Source: Acidimicrobiaceae bacterium (lineage in GTDB: Bacteria; Actinomycetota; Acidimicrobiia; Acidimicrobiales; Ilumatobacteraceae). Taken from it: a stretch of 49,024 nucleotides of DNA. A model generated the notes under the pieces. The model was not told the origin of the DNA. It made no database searches and worked only from the letters and a program-made list of their open reading frames with translations. The stretch covers positions 1-49,024 of the forward strand of contig BGOG01000015.1 of NCBI GenBank assembly GCA_003569125.1. Reading direction: 5' to 3'. This document shows positions 16,973 to 24,275 of this stretch, one piece after another. Made by a program: the position numbers and the translations under genes. Each line of letters starts with the position of its first letter. Positions within the stretch are counted from its first letter, which is position 1.

Positions 16973-17509
16973 TTAGCGATAAACGTTATTGCTGGTGTGA
17001 TCGCCAGCGAGCCATTTTTCGAGATCCTTGTGTGCAGTGTTTTTTCGAGTTTTTGAAATCTCGCTCGAGTTCGGCACATCTACGGTGAATTCAATCAACA
17101 TTCCGTTTGGGTCTTCTGTGTATAGAGATCTGCAATATCCGTGTTCGAGAACATAAGTACCTTCTGGCTTCCACGCAGCTTTTTGCAGACGATCAAAAAT
17201 TTCTGCTTGAAGTTCTGCTGTCACATTTAACGCGATGTGGCGAAATGGCGACGGAGTCAATTGCGGATCGAACAAATCTTGGTCACTCTTGTTCGCAAAC
17301 TGAAAGAATGTCAATCCGCTACCGTCTCCGAGACCGTAGAAAGTGTGACTGTAAACTCGAGGTGCACCAAACAGTTCGTCGGTCTCAGACCAAGTTGCAA
17401 CTAATGGCAAGCCGATTAGTCCTTCGTAAAACTTTCGAGTGGCTTCTTGATCTTTTGTTAAATACGCTGTGTGATGCAGGCGACTTGGTATCGAAGTGTT
17501 CGTTGTCAT
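16973..17509 (-). CDS. VOC-family (glyoxalase/extradiol-dioxygenase fold) protein
   Basis: This is a 178-residue single VOC protein. The two half-motifs are visible: 'SRLHHTAYLTKDQEATRKFYEGLIGLP' in two stretches at the start, with a metal-ligand His, and 'SPFRHIALNV' followed by 'CRSLYTEDPNGMLIEFTVD', with His and Glu ligands. Such proteins include small dioxygenases, isomerases and hydrolases, so the reaction cannot be fixed. It is the first gene of a leftward set with the CoA-transferase and lyase-like genes. An AAGGAG ribosome binding site precedes ATG 17509, and a candidate operator lies 23-39 bases upstream. It may act on a ring-cleavage product or a substituted diphenol. Confidence 0.82.
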   Translation of the reverse strand: MTTNTSIPSRLHHTAYLTKDQEATRKFYEGLIGLPLVATWSETDELFGAPRVYSHTFYGLGDGSGLTFFQFANKSDQDLFDPQLTPSPFRHIALNVTAELQAEIFDRLQKAAWKPEGTYVLEHGYCRSLYTEDPNGMLIEFTVDVPNSSEISKTRKNTAHKDLEKWLAGDHTSNNVYR

Positions 17510-17524
17510 TTTTCGTTACTCCTT

Positions 17525-17548
17525 GGACAATTGTCCGCTTAGTGGGCA
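17525..17548 (-). promoter_or_regulatory. Candidate operator: GGACAATTGTCC overlapping TGTCCGCTTAGTGGGCA
   Basis: A perfect 12-base palindrome GGACAATTGTCC (17525-17536) shares its right half with an inverted repeat TGTCC-N7-GGGCA (17532-17548). The second element matches the repeat at 14926-14942. The cluster lies immediately upstream of the ribosome binding site of the VOC gene. The 122-base gap to the IclR stop also holds a weak AGGGT/ACCCT stem near 17565-17585. Confidence 0.5.
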
Positions 17549-17631
17549 TTTCTTCTGAACCTCAGGGTAACCGAAAAACCCTCAGAGTGTCAAAGCCCAC
17601 TGATTTTTGTGCCAATAGTTCTTTTGAGAAA

Positions 17632-18408
17632 TCACCTTTTAGCCATCGCCGATGTGATTTGATTAGCTGCCTGTAATAATCGCGGGAGGTAATCGTCTTT
17701 CAGCTGACTCATTTTCGTGCGACCAGTTTGGGTACCGATATTGATCGCCGCAATTGTTCGGCCATGTTTGTCGCGAATCGGTGCTGCTATTGACCTGACA
17801 CCATCTTCAAGTTCTTGGTCTAGTAGTGCCCAGCCTTGTTGCTTAATTAGTGCAATCTCTTTAGCCAATTCTGCCTTCGTATTGAGTGTCTTTTCAGTCA
17901 TCTTTGGAAAAGGCGCAGATTTCAGAAATTGCCTTTGCTCAATTTGCGGAAGCTCTGCGACAATAACGCGACCCATTGAAGTTACAAGTGCCGGTAGGCG
18001 CGAGCCGAGGGCAAGCCCGATTCGCATAATCCGCTTAGTCGGCACTCGAGCAATATAGACAATTTCAAACTCGTCGAGAACGGCAACAGAAACAGATTCA
18101 TTTAATTGATCAGACAGTGCCTCCATAAATGGTTGCGCAACTTCGCCAATTTGGGCAGACGCGAGATATGCATAACCAATATCAAGTACTCGCGGTGTGA
18201 GTTCAAATTGCTTGCCATCAGTTACGGCGTATCCCAATTTTTGCAATGTATGCAAGCTTCGTCGCACCGTTGCTCTAGTCAAACCAGTGAGGCGCGCCGC
18301 CTCGGCCAAAGTTAGGGCAGGGTGTTCGGCTGAAAAAGCTCGAAGCACGAGAAGTCCTCGAGCCAATGACTGTACATAGTCGCTACTGCTTGTTTCTTCA
18401 TTTGACAA
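17632..18408 (-). CDS. IclR-family transcriptional regulator, second copy
   Basis: This is a 258-residue regulator of the same PcaR-like subgroup as the gene at 10583. Winged helix: 'YVQSLARGLLVLRAF', 'LTLAEAARLTGLTRATVRRSLHTLQKLGYA'. Effector domain: 'IVYIARVPTKRIMRIGLALGSRLPA', 'DGVRSIAAPIRDKHGRTIAAI' and C-terminal 'LKDDYLPRLLQAANQI'. It starts with TTG at 18408; GGGAG about 8 bases upstream supports this start. It is divergent from hapC, so control of the hydroquinone operon is the natural inference. The effector is probably an aromatic acid, hydroquinone or 3-oxoadipate, as for known relatives. Confidence 0.9.
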   Translation of the reverse strand: MSNEETSSSDYVQSLARGLLVLRAFSAEHPALTLAEAARLTGLTRATVRRSLHTLQKLGYAVTDGKQFELTPRVLDIGYAYLASAQIGEVAQPFMEALSDQLNESVSVAVLDEFEIVYIARVPTKRIMRIGLALGSRLPALVTSMGRVIVAELPQIEQRQFLKSAPFPKMTEKTLNTKAELAKEIALIKQQGWALLDQELEDGVRSIAAPIRDKHGRTIAAINIGTQTGRTKMSQLKDDYLPRLLQAANQITSAMAKR

Positions 18409-18440
18409 ATTAATAGGCTCCCTGTAAGAATGTTCATACA

Positions 18441-18466
18441 GCGTACATCTGTGCGCAATGCGTACA
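18441..18466 (+). promoter_or_regulatory. GCGTACA repeat pair upstream of hapC
   Basis: GCGTACA occurs at 18441-18447 and again at 18460-18466, 19 bases apart, in the 86-base divergent gap. The second copy lies within CAATGCGTACA, the exact reverse complement of the element at 11446-11456. The hapC ribosome binding site GGGGAG follows at about 18487. It is likely a regulator-binding region for the second IclR protein (inference). Confidence 0.45.
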
Positions 18467-18494
18467 CAAATCAGTTTAGAAATTATGGGGAGAT

Positions 18495-18986
18495 ATGGCT
18501 TATAAAACAGTTTTCGGTTCGTTGGATAACTTCAGCAAGGGCCGAATTGACATCATTAACGATGATCCAAAGCATTATGTTTTTTCAAATCTTTTCGAAG
18601 TTGCGAAGAAATCAAAACCGTGGGAGAAAGTAGCGGTAGGAATCAACCAAGAGTATGTTCTTGAAGCAATCCGAGCCGAAGGGCAAAGTGGATGGTATTC
18701 GTGTGATCACGACGAGACGGTCATCTGCATGGATGGCAATGTTGAAGTCAATTTTGTAAAACTTGACACTCCAGTTGCCGCTTCTGGAAAATCCGGTGCG
18801 GTTGCAGTTAATGGCGAACCAGTTGGCAAAAAGATGGGGCGAGTAGTGCTGCAACAGGGGCATCAAGCATTGCTACCAAAGGGCAGCGCATATAGTTTCA
18901 CCGCAAAAAAGACGGGTGTGTTACTTCAACAAACAATTATTGGAGATCTGACCAAACAGCGTTGGGCTCAGATCTGTCTAAGTTAA
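18495..18986 (+). CDS. hapC: Hydroquinone 1,2-dioxygenase small subunit (HapC-type)
   Basis: This 163-residue protein resembles the small subunit of two-component hydroquinone dioxygenases (HapCD of Pseudomonas, HqdAB of Sphingomonas), which cleave hydroquinone to 4-hydroxymuconic semialdehyde. Seen: 'YKTVFGSLDNFSKGRIDII' at the start, and a cupin-like middle with 'GWYSCDHDETVICMDGNVEV' and 'LQQGHQALLPKGSAYSFTA'. The small subunit is followed by the large one 16 bases later and then a HapE-type dehydrogenase, the same order as in the known hap cluster. GGGGAG gives a strong ribosome binding site before ATG 18495. This is the first gene of a long forward operon. Confidence 0.8.
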   Translation: MAYKTVFGSLDNFSKGRIDIINDDPKHYVFSNLFEVAKKSKPWEKVAVGINQEYVLEAIRAEGQSGWYSCDHDETVICMDGNVEVNFVKLDTPVAASGKSGAVAVNGEPVGKKMGRVVLQQGHQALLPKGSAYSFTAKKTGVLLQQTIIGDLTKQRWAQICLS

Positions 18987-19001
18987 AAGGGAGAAAATAA
19001 A

Positions 19002-19987
19002 ATGTCAACATCACAAGACTCAACAGTAAAAGCAAGTGGTCCAAATAATTTTGGTTACAACGATTTTGTACTCGGCAATTTTAAATTTAATCGAGACGAA
19101 TATTTCGCTCACGTCTCGTGGCCAACCGGTTCGCATGCAATAAGCATTGACGATTTTCTTCGTGCATTGCAACGTGACTGTGCATGGGATTTTTTCTATG
19201 GAACTGTTAATTTCGATCATGTAGTCGGCACTATCAATCACTACGGCAACGTAGACCTATTTGCTGGTCGATTCAACGAGGCATATCGTAAGGCCGAGTT
19301 GGATTACTCAGAAAATTTTCAGACACCAGATATCCGATCAACTTTTCATTCGATGTTAGATAACTGGACAAACTCAACTTTGATCCGTTTGCGAGTCCTG
19401 CTGAAACTCAAGCGCCGTGGGGTATTAAATCAGGCAGCAACACAGAGGCTGTTACTCGAAGGCGAGTTGCTGCAGCGCGAATGGTTGGCGTCAAAGGTGA
19501 TGAGCAAATTCGAACTGATGCAACGGGTCACCCAATTAATCGCATGTTCGCTGATGTACCACAAGATGAACCACAAGTATTCGCCGAGCCAGGCTTCGAA
19601 GGCGAAATCGCTGCGTTTAATTTGTTTGCATACCTCTCACGATCAAACGTCACGTGGAATCCGTCTGTCGTAAGTGTTTGTAAAGAAAGTCTTTACTGTC
19701 CAACCACCGAAGAATACATTTTGCCAATCGTTCACGGCAACGACCGGGTTGAATGGTTTATTCAATTGTCCGACGAAATTGTTTGGGATGTTGCTGATCG
19801 TGAGACAGGTGCACCTCGCGCCAAAGTAACAATGAGAGCGGGTGACTGCGCGGCGATGCCAGCCGATATTCGGCACCAAGGTTTCAGTTCAAAGCGTTCG
19901 ATGCTTCTCGTCTGGGAGAATAACTCAGCAGATTTGCCAGCGCTTATCGCCAGTGGTAAGGCGCCGCAGTATCCAGTTAGTTTCTAA
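19002..19987 (+). CDS. hapD: Hydroquinone 1,2-dioxygenase large subunit (HapD-type), frame interrupted near 19380
   Basis: This is the large, iron-bearing subunit of HapCD-type hydroquinone dioxygenase. The N-terminal part reads 'FVLGNFKFNRDEYFAHVSWP', 'WDFFYGTVNFDHVVGTINHYG' and 'YRKAELDYSENFQTPDIRS'. In the next frame it continues from 'FDPFASPAETQAPWG' through 'DEQIRTDATGHPINRMFADV' to 'FNLFAYLSRSNVTWNPS', 'HGNDRVEWFIQLSDEI' and 'AGDCAAMPADIRHQGFSSKR'. The shift lies at 19378-19381, where one more T in 'ACTTTG' restores a continuous protein of about 328 residues, close to the known length of about 340. GGGAG precedes ATG 19002. If the lesion were real, HapCD activity would be lost. A read error is more likely given the identical type of break elsewhere. 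Confidence 0.8.
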
Positions 19988-19996
19988 AACAAAAAC

Positions 19997-21478
19997 ATGC
20001 AAAATCAGCTGTTTATAAACGGCGAGTTCGTTGACGCTGTTGGTGGTCATCGTTTGCCTGTGATTAACCCACATGACGGTTCGGTGATTACTGAAATTGC
20101 TGAAGGCCGACAGGCTGACATCGATCTAGCAGTTGCGGCCGCAAAAGCAGCATTTCCGAAATGGAAGGCGGTTGCCGCAGCAGAACGAGGTCGACTACTT
20201 CTCAAATTGGCAGACGCACTTGAAGCTAATTCCGAAGAGTTTGCACAGCTTGAAAGTCTCAATACCGGGCATCCAATAAAGGATTCAAGATTTCTGGATG
20301 TTCCACGAACGGCTGCATGTTTTAGATATTTCGGAGGGATGGCAGACAAGATTCAGGGCGACGTAATGCCAGTTGAACCAGGATTTTTAAATTACGTCGT
20401 GCGTGAGCCACTCGGAGTAGTCGGTGCAATAGTCCCGTGGAATTTCCCGTTGATGTTTTGTAGTTGGAAGATGGGGCCAGCACTTGCTGCCGGAAACACA
20501 ATTGTTCTAAAGCCAAGCGAATTAACACCACTGACGAGTTTGCGCTTGGCCGAGTTAATGCGCGAAGTTGGGTTTCCGAATGGCGTAGTAAATATCGTCC
20601 CTGGTTTTGGGCACACCGCTGGTGAACGACTCGCAACTCATTCAGATGTCGCAAAAATTGCATTCACGGGTTCAACAACAGTTGGGCGACGCATTGTTGA
20701 ATATTCTTCGAGCAATCTAAAACGAGTTCAACTTGAATTGGGTGGCAAGGGCGCAAATATTGTCTTTAATGACGCAAACATTACTGCAGCAATAAATGGT
20801 AGCGCATTCGCAATTTTCCATAATCAAGGGCAGGCATGCATCGCCGGAAGTCGTTTAATTCTGCAAGAAGAAATCGCCGAAGAGTTCATAAGCAAGTTTG
20901 TTGCTCTTGCGAAGTCAATAAAAATTGGAAACCCGTTAGACCCAACAACTGAAATGGGTCCGCTCACTTCGGCGATGCACCGTGATCGTGTTCTTGACTT
21001 TGTAAAAGTTGCGGTTGATGAAGGTGGAGAAATTCTCGCCGGTGGAAAGTCTCCGGATGATCCTGCGTTGCGCAATGGTTGTTATGTATTGCCGACGATT
21101 GTTCGCGTTCGTAATAACGAAAGTCGAGTATGCCACGAAGAAGTATTTGGCCCATTCGTGACTGTCACGACATTTAAAACAGAGCAAGAAGCGCTCGAAA
21201 TTGCCAACTCAACTGAGTACGGTCTCGGCGGTGGATTATGGACGAACGATCTATCACGCGCGCACCGTGTCGCTTCTCAAATTCGAAGTGGCATGGTTTG
21301 GATCAATTCGTACAAGCGTGTGAGCCCAAATTCGCCGTTCGGTGGAACAGGTAAGTCTGGCTATGGTCGCGAAATGGGTTTCGAAGCGATTCGCGAATAC
21401 ACCGAAGCCAAAAGTATTTGGGTGAATGTTGATGCAAAACTTCCACCTTGGTATCCGCGAGATGCGACAAAAAACTAA
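19997..21478 (+). CDS. hapE: 4-hydroxymuconic semialdehyde dehydrogenase (HapE-type aldehyde dehydrogenase)
   Basis: This is a 493-residue NAD(P)-dependent aldehyde dehydrogenase. Seen: 'GVVGAIVPWNFPLMF' (cofactor and Asn motif), 'FTGSTTVGRRI' (nucleotide binding), Glu247 in 'LELGGKGANIVF', the catalytic Cys281 in 'NQGQACIAGSR', and 'EVFGPFVTVTTF' near the C-terminus. Many aldehyde dehydrogenases look alike; the assignment rests on its place directly after hapCD and before the CoA-transferase and maleylacetate reductase genes. It would oxidise 4-hydroxymuconic semialdehyde to maleylacetate. It begins 10 bases after hapD, and its stop overlaps the next start (TAATG), indicating coupled translation. 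Confidence 0.85.
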   Translation: MQNQLFINGEFVDAVGGHRLPVINPHDGSVITEIAEGRQADIDLAVAAAKAAFPKWKAVAAAERGRLLLKLADALEANSEEFAQLESLNTGHPIKDSRFLDVPRTAACFRYFGGMADKIQGDVMPVEPGFLNYVVREPLGVVGAIVPWNFPLMFCSWKMGPALAAGNTIVLKPSELTPLTSLRLAELMREVGFPNGVVNIVPGFGHTAGERLATHSDVAKIAFTGSTTVGRRIVEYSSSNLKRVQLELGGKGANIVFNDANITAAINGSAFAIFHNQGQACIAGSRLILQEEIAEEFISKFVALAKSIKIGNPLDPTTEMGPLTSAMHRDRVLDFVKVAVDEGGEILAGGKSPDDPALRNGCYVLPTIVRVRNNESRVCHEEVFGPFVTVTTFKTEQEALEIANSTEYGLGGGLWTNDLSRAHRVASQIRSGMVWINSYKRVSPNSPFGGTGKSGYGREMGFEAIREYTEAKSIWVNVDAKLPPWYPRDATKN

Positions 21479-22332
21479 TGGCTGAGATTCTTTCGCTTAA
21501 AGAAGCAATTGCTCGTTTTGTAAAAGATGGCTCGACAATTGCAATGGAAGGATTCACTCACTTAATACCGCACGCAGCTGGCCATGAAATTATTCGCCAA
21601 TCGCGTCGCAATTTGCATGCAATTCGCATGACCCCAGACATGGTTTACGACCAACTAATCGGCGCTGGTTGTGTGAGCAAACTTACTTTTTCTTGGGGTG
21701 GCAATCCTGGGGTTGGATCGTTGCATCGTTTTCGGGATGCTGTCGAGAACAACTGGCCACATCAAATTGAAATTGAAGAACACAGTCACGCCGGTATGGC
21801 TGCGCGTTATGTTGCAGGAGCATCGGGGCTTCCGTTCGGAGTCTTGCGCGGTTATGTTGGCACCGATTTGGTAGATCAGACTTCATCAATCAAAACAATT
21901 AGTTGTCCATTTACTAATGAAGAACTGACTGCTGTGCCAGCAATTAATCCAGACGTTTCGATAATTCATGCGCAACGTGCCGACCGCGAAGGCAATGTGC
22001 AAATTTGGGGTCTTCTTGGTGTGCAACGTGAATCTGTGCTCGCTGCCAAAGCATCAATCGTCACCGTTGAAGAAATTGTTGACAAATTGACACCAGTTAG
22101 CGGAGGAGTTGTTATTCCTTCTTGGGTCGTAAGCGCGGTTTGTCTCGTGAGTAATGGTGCGCATCCAAGTTATGCATCTGGTTATAGCGAACGAGATAAT
22201 TCGTTTTACAAATCTTGGGATGACATCGCAAAAGATCGCGAGAGTTTCGTGGAATGGGTAAAGAATCACATATTAGGTACGACAGATTTTGATTCTTTCA
22301 GCCGATCAGTCGGCATTTCGGCTTTGGTGTAA
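21478..22332 (+). CDS. catI: 3-oxoadipate CoA-transferase subunit A (CatI-type)
   Basis: This is the alpha subunit (284 residues) of a family I CoA-transferase that activates 3-oxoadipate with succinyl-CoA. Motifs: 'LKEAIARFVKDGSTIAMEGF' (N-terminal nucleotide/CoA fold), 'RMTPDMVYDQLIGAGCVSK', 'GYVGTDLVDQTSSIKTISCP', 'PAINPDVSIIHAQRADREGN' and 'GLLGVQRESVLAAKASIVTV'. The length fits CatI (about 280), not the shorter PcaI. The ATG overlaps the dehydrogenase stop by one base; subunit B begins 4 bases after this stop. Glutaconate CoA-transferases share the fold, but the reductase and thiolase in the same operon favour 3-oxoadipate. Confidence 0.85.
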   Translation: MAEILSLKEAIARFVKDGSTIAMEGFTHLIPHAAGHEIIRQSRRNLHAIRMTPDMVYDQLIGAGCVSKLTFSWGGNPGVGSLHRFRDAVENNWPHQIEIEEHSHAGMAARYVAGASGLPFGVLRGYVGTDLVDQTSSIKTISCPFTNEELTAVPAINPDVSIIHAQRADREGNVQIWGLLGVQRESVLAAKASIVTVEEIVDKLTPVSGGVVIPSWVVSAVCLVSNGAHPSYASGYSERDNSFYKSWDDIAKDRESFVEWVKNHILGTTDFDSFSRSVGISALV

Positions 22333-22336
22333 GCCA

Positions 22337-23134
22337 ATGGCTATCGCATCAACTAGTGCATCAACTAGCGCAAATCAAATCTCAACTGATGATTTGATGA
22401 TCGTCAATGCTGCGCGGGTTTTGGGCACTTTGGCTGCCGCTGGCAATGCTGCTTGTTTCGTTGGTATCGGGCTGCCAAGCACCGCTGCAAACCTTGCGCG
22501 TCATTTATATTCTCCTGAGCCTGTCCTTATATATGAGTCAGGATGCATTGGTTCAAAGCCAACGCGGTTGCCTTTATCAATCGGAGACGGTGAACTTGCT
22601 GATACTTCAGACTCGGTTGTGAGCGTTCCAGAAATATTTTCGTACTGGTTGCAGGCTGGTCGAATTGATGTTGGTTTTCTTGGCGGTGCGCAACTCGACA
22701 AATTCGGAAACATCAATTCAACGGTTATTGGCTCGTATGAAAAACCAAAGACCCGCTTGCCAGGTGCTGGCGGGGCACCAGAGATTGCCGCTACTGCTGG
22801 CCAAGTAATTGTGATCATGCGTCAAACAAAAAGGGCTTTTGTTGATCGGTGTGACTTTAGAACTTCTTTTGGTTTTGGTGATGGCCCGGGTCACCGTGAG
22901 CGATTGGGTCTGCGAGGCGGAGGGCCCAAAATTGTCATAACTGATCTTGGGGTTCTTGAGCCAGATCCACAGACGTGCGAACTTGTGCAAACACAAATGC
23001 ATCTTGGAGTAACAGCTGAACAGTGCGTCGAAAATACAGGATGGAAACTTCGTATTGCTGAAAATGTTATTACAACAGAAGCGGTAACTGATCGTGAAGT
23101 TAACGCTCTAAGAGAATTACAGAGCGCAACATGA
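22337..23134 (+). CDS. catJ: 3-oxoadipate CoA-transferase subunit B (CatJ-type)
   Basis: This is the beta subunit (265 residues) carrying the catalytic glutamate of family I CoA-transferases: Glu67 in 'VLIYESGCIGSKP'. Also visible: 'FVGIGLPSTAANLARHLYSP', 'IDVGFLGGAQLDKFGNINST' and 'RLPGAGGAPEIAATAGQVIV'. An N-terminal Ser/Thr/Ala-rich stretch (residues 2-14) is unusual for the family and may be a loose leader; the ATG at 22337 is chosen over an in-frame TTG at 22289 that would overlap subunit A. The stop overlaps the next start (ATGA at 23131). Confidence 0.85.
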   Translation: MAIASTSASTSANQISTDDLMIVNAARVLGTLAAAGNAACFVGIGLPSTAANLARHLYSPEPVLIYESGCIGSKPTRLPLSIGDGELADTSDSVVSVPEIFSYWLQAGRIDVGFLGGAQLDKFGNINSTVIGSYEKPKTRLPGAGGAPEIAATAGQVIVIMRQTKRAFVDRCDFRTSFGFGDGPGHRERLGLRGGGPKIVITDLGVLEPDPQTCELVQTQMHLGVTAEQCVENTGWKLRIAENVITTEAVTDREVNALRELQSAT

Positions 23135-24210
23135 GCGCTACATCGTTTACTTATGTGCAAAGAAATCGCAAAATGGTTTTCGGCCCTGGTGTTCGCAACA
23201 CTTTAGGTGCCGAAGTCTCAGAACTAAATGCGCAGAAAGTTTTTTTAATTATTGATGGTGGTGCGATAGCGCTTCGAAAATCAATTGAAGATTTGGTTGG
23301 CAATAAATTGGTTTCAACTTGGACAGATGTCAAACAACACGTGCCTGTTGAACTCGCAGAATCAGCACGTAATGCGGTAACTGATTCGAACGCCGATTTG
23401 GTTGTATGTGTTGGCGGCGGATCATCAACTGGTTTGGCTAAAGCAATTGCGCTTTCACACCGAATTCCAATTATTGCAATACCGACAACTTATGCAGGCA
23501 GTGAGCAAACAACTATTTATGGATTAACCGGAGACCGACACAAACAGACAGGTAGTGATGCAATTGTCTTGCCTCGTGTTTCTCTGTATGACGCCGAGTT
23601 GACTGTCGACTTACCGATAAGCGTTACTGGCGCATCCGCATTTAATGCCCTTGCACACAGCGTTGAATCGCTTTACGCAACAGGTTGTAACCCGATTACA
23701 ACTGCAATCGCCCTTGAGGGCATTCGAGCAATAAATTTGTCGTTACCGGTTGTCATGTCGAGCCCTAAAAATATTGAGGCACGCGCTCAACTTCTATATG
23801 GTGCTGCAATGTCTGGCATCTCGCTAGGCGATACGTCGGCTGGTTTTCATCACAAGATTTGTCACGTTTTGGGCGGGGCGTTCGGGTTAGTTCATGCCGA
23901 CGCACACTCAGTTGTTTTGCCACATGCAATTGCCTTCAACGCACCTGTCTTGCCATTTGAAATGGCCCAGTTAGCGCATGCTTTAGATTGCCGCCAAGAC
24001 GATGTTGCGGGAAGTCTTTGGGATCTTGCAAAACGCAGCGGCGTCCCATCGTCACTTGCGCAACTTGGCTTGCATCGTGAGAATCTTGCAGAAGTGGCAA
24101 CTCGGGCTGCAGCTGAGATTCGCACCAATCCTCGAAACTTCGACGCAGCATCAATTGAGTTGCTGTTGCAAGGAGCTTTCGATGGAGTCAGACCGCTAGC
24201 GACAAATTAG
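23131..24210 (+). CDS. macA: Maleylacetate reductase (iron-alcohol-dehydrogenase family)
   Basis: This is a 359-residue NAD(P)H-dependent reductase converting maleylacetate to 3-oxoadipate. Family features: 'RKMVFGPGVRNTLGAEV' at the start, nucleotide loop 'LVVCVGGGSSTGLAKAIA', 'IIAIPTTYAGSEQTTIYGL', 'AFNALAHSVESLYA' and 'GFHHKICHVLGGAFGLVHAD'. The 'PTTYAGSE' and 'HHKxCH' signatures separate maleylacetate reductases from other iron-type dehydrogenases (family knowledge). It overlaps catJ by four bases. It receives maleylacetate from both the hydroquinone and the hydroxyquinol branches, so it is the convergence point of the island. A 65-base AT-rich gap follows before the transporter genes. 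Confidence 0.92.
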   Translation: MSATSFTYVQRNRKMVFGPGVRNTLGAEVSELNAQKVFLIIDGGAIALRKSIEDLVGNKLVSTWTDVKQHVPVELAESARNAVTDSNADLVVCVGGGSSTGLAKAIALSHRIPIIAIPTTYAGSEQTTIYGLTGDRHKQTGSDAIVLPRVSLYDAELTVDLPISVTGASAFNALAHSVESLYATGCNPITTAIALEGIRAINLSLPVVMSSPKNIEARAQLLYGAAMSGISLGDTSAGFHHKICHVLGGAFGLVHADAHSVVLPHAIAFNAPVLPFEMAQLAHALDCRQDDVAGSLWDLAKRSGVPSSLAQLGLHRENLAEVATRAAAEIRTNPRNFDAASIELLLQGAFDGVRPLATN

Positions 24211-24275
24211 AGAATTGAATTTATTTAACGAATTAATTATAAAAATAAAACATAAACCAAAAAAGGGAGAGATAA

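Noticed and set aside
17563-17590. AGGGT/ACCCT stem after the second IclR gene
   Set aside because: The stem is only five base pairs and is not followed by a T run in the direction of the IclR gene, so it is not called a terminator.
24211-24275. AT-rich gap before the importer as a riboswitch or separate promoter
   Set aside because: At 65 bases it is too short for a known riboswitch and no clear -35/-10 pair stands out; it is only noted as a possible internal promoter.
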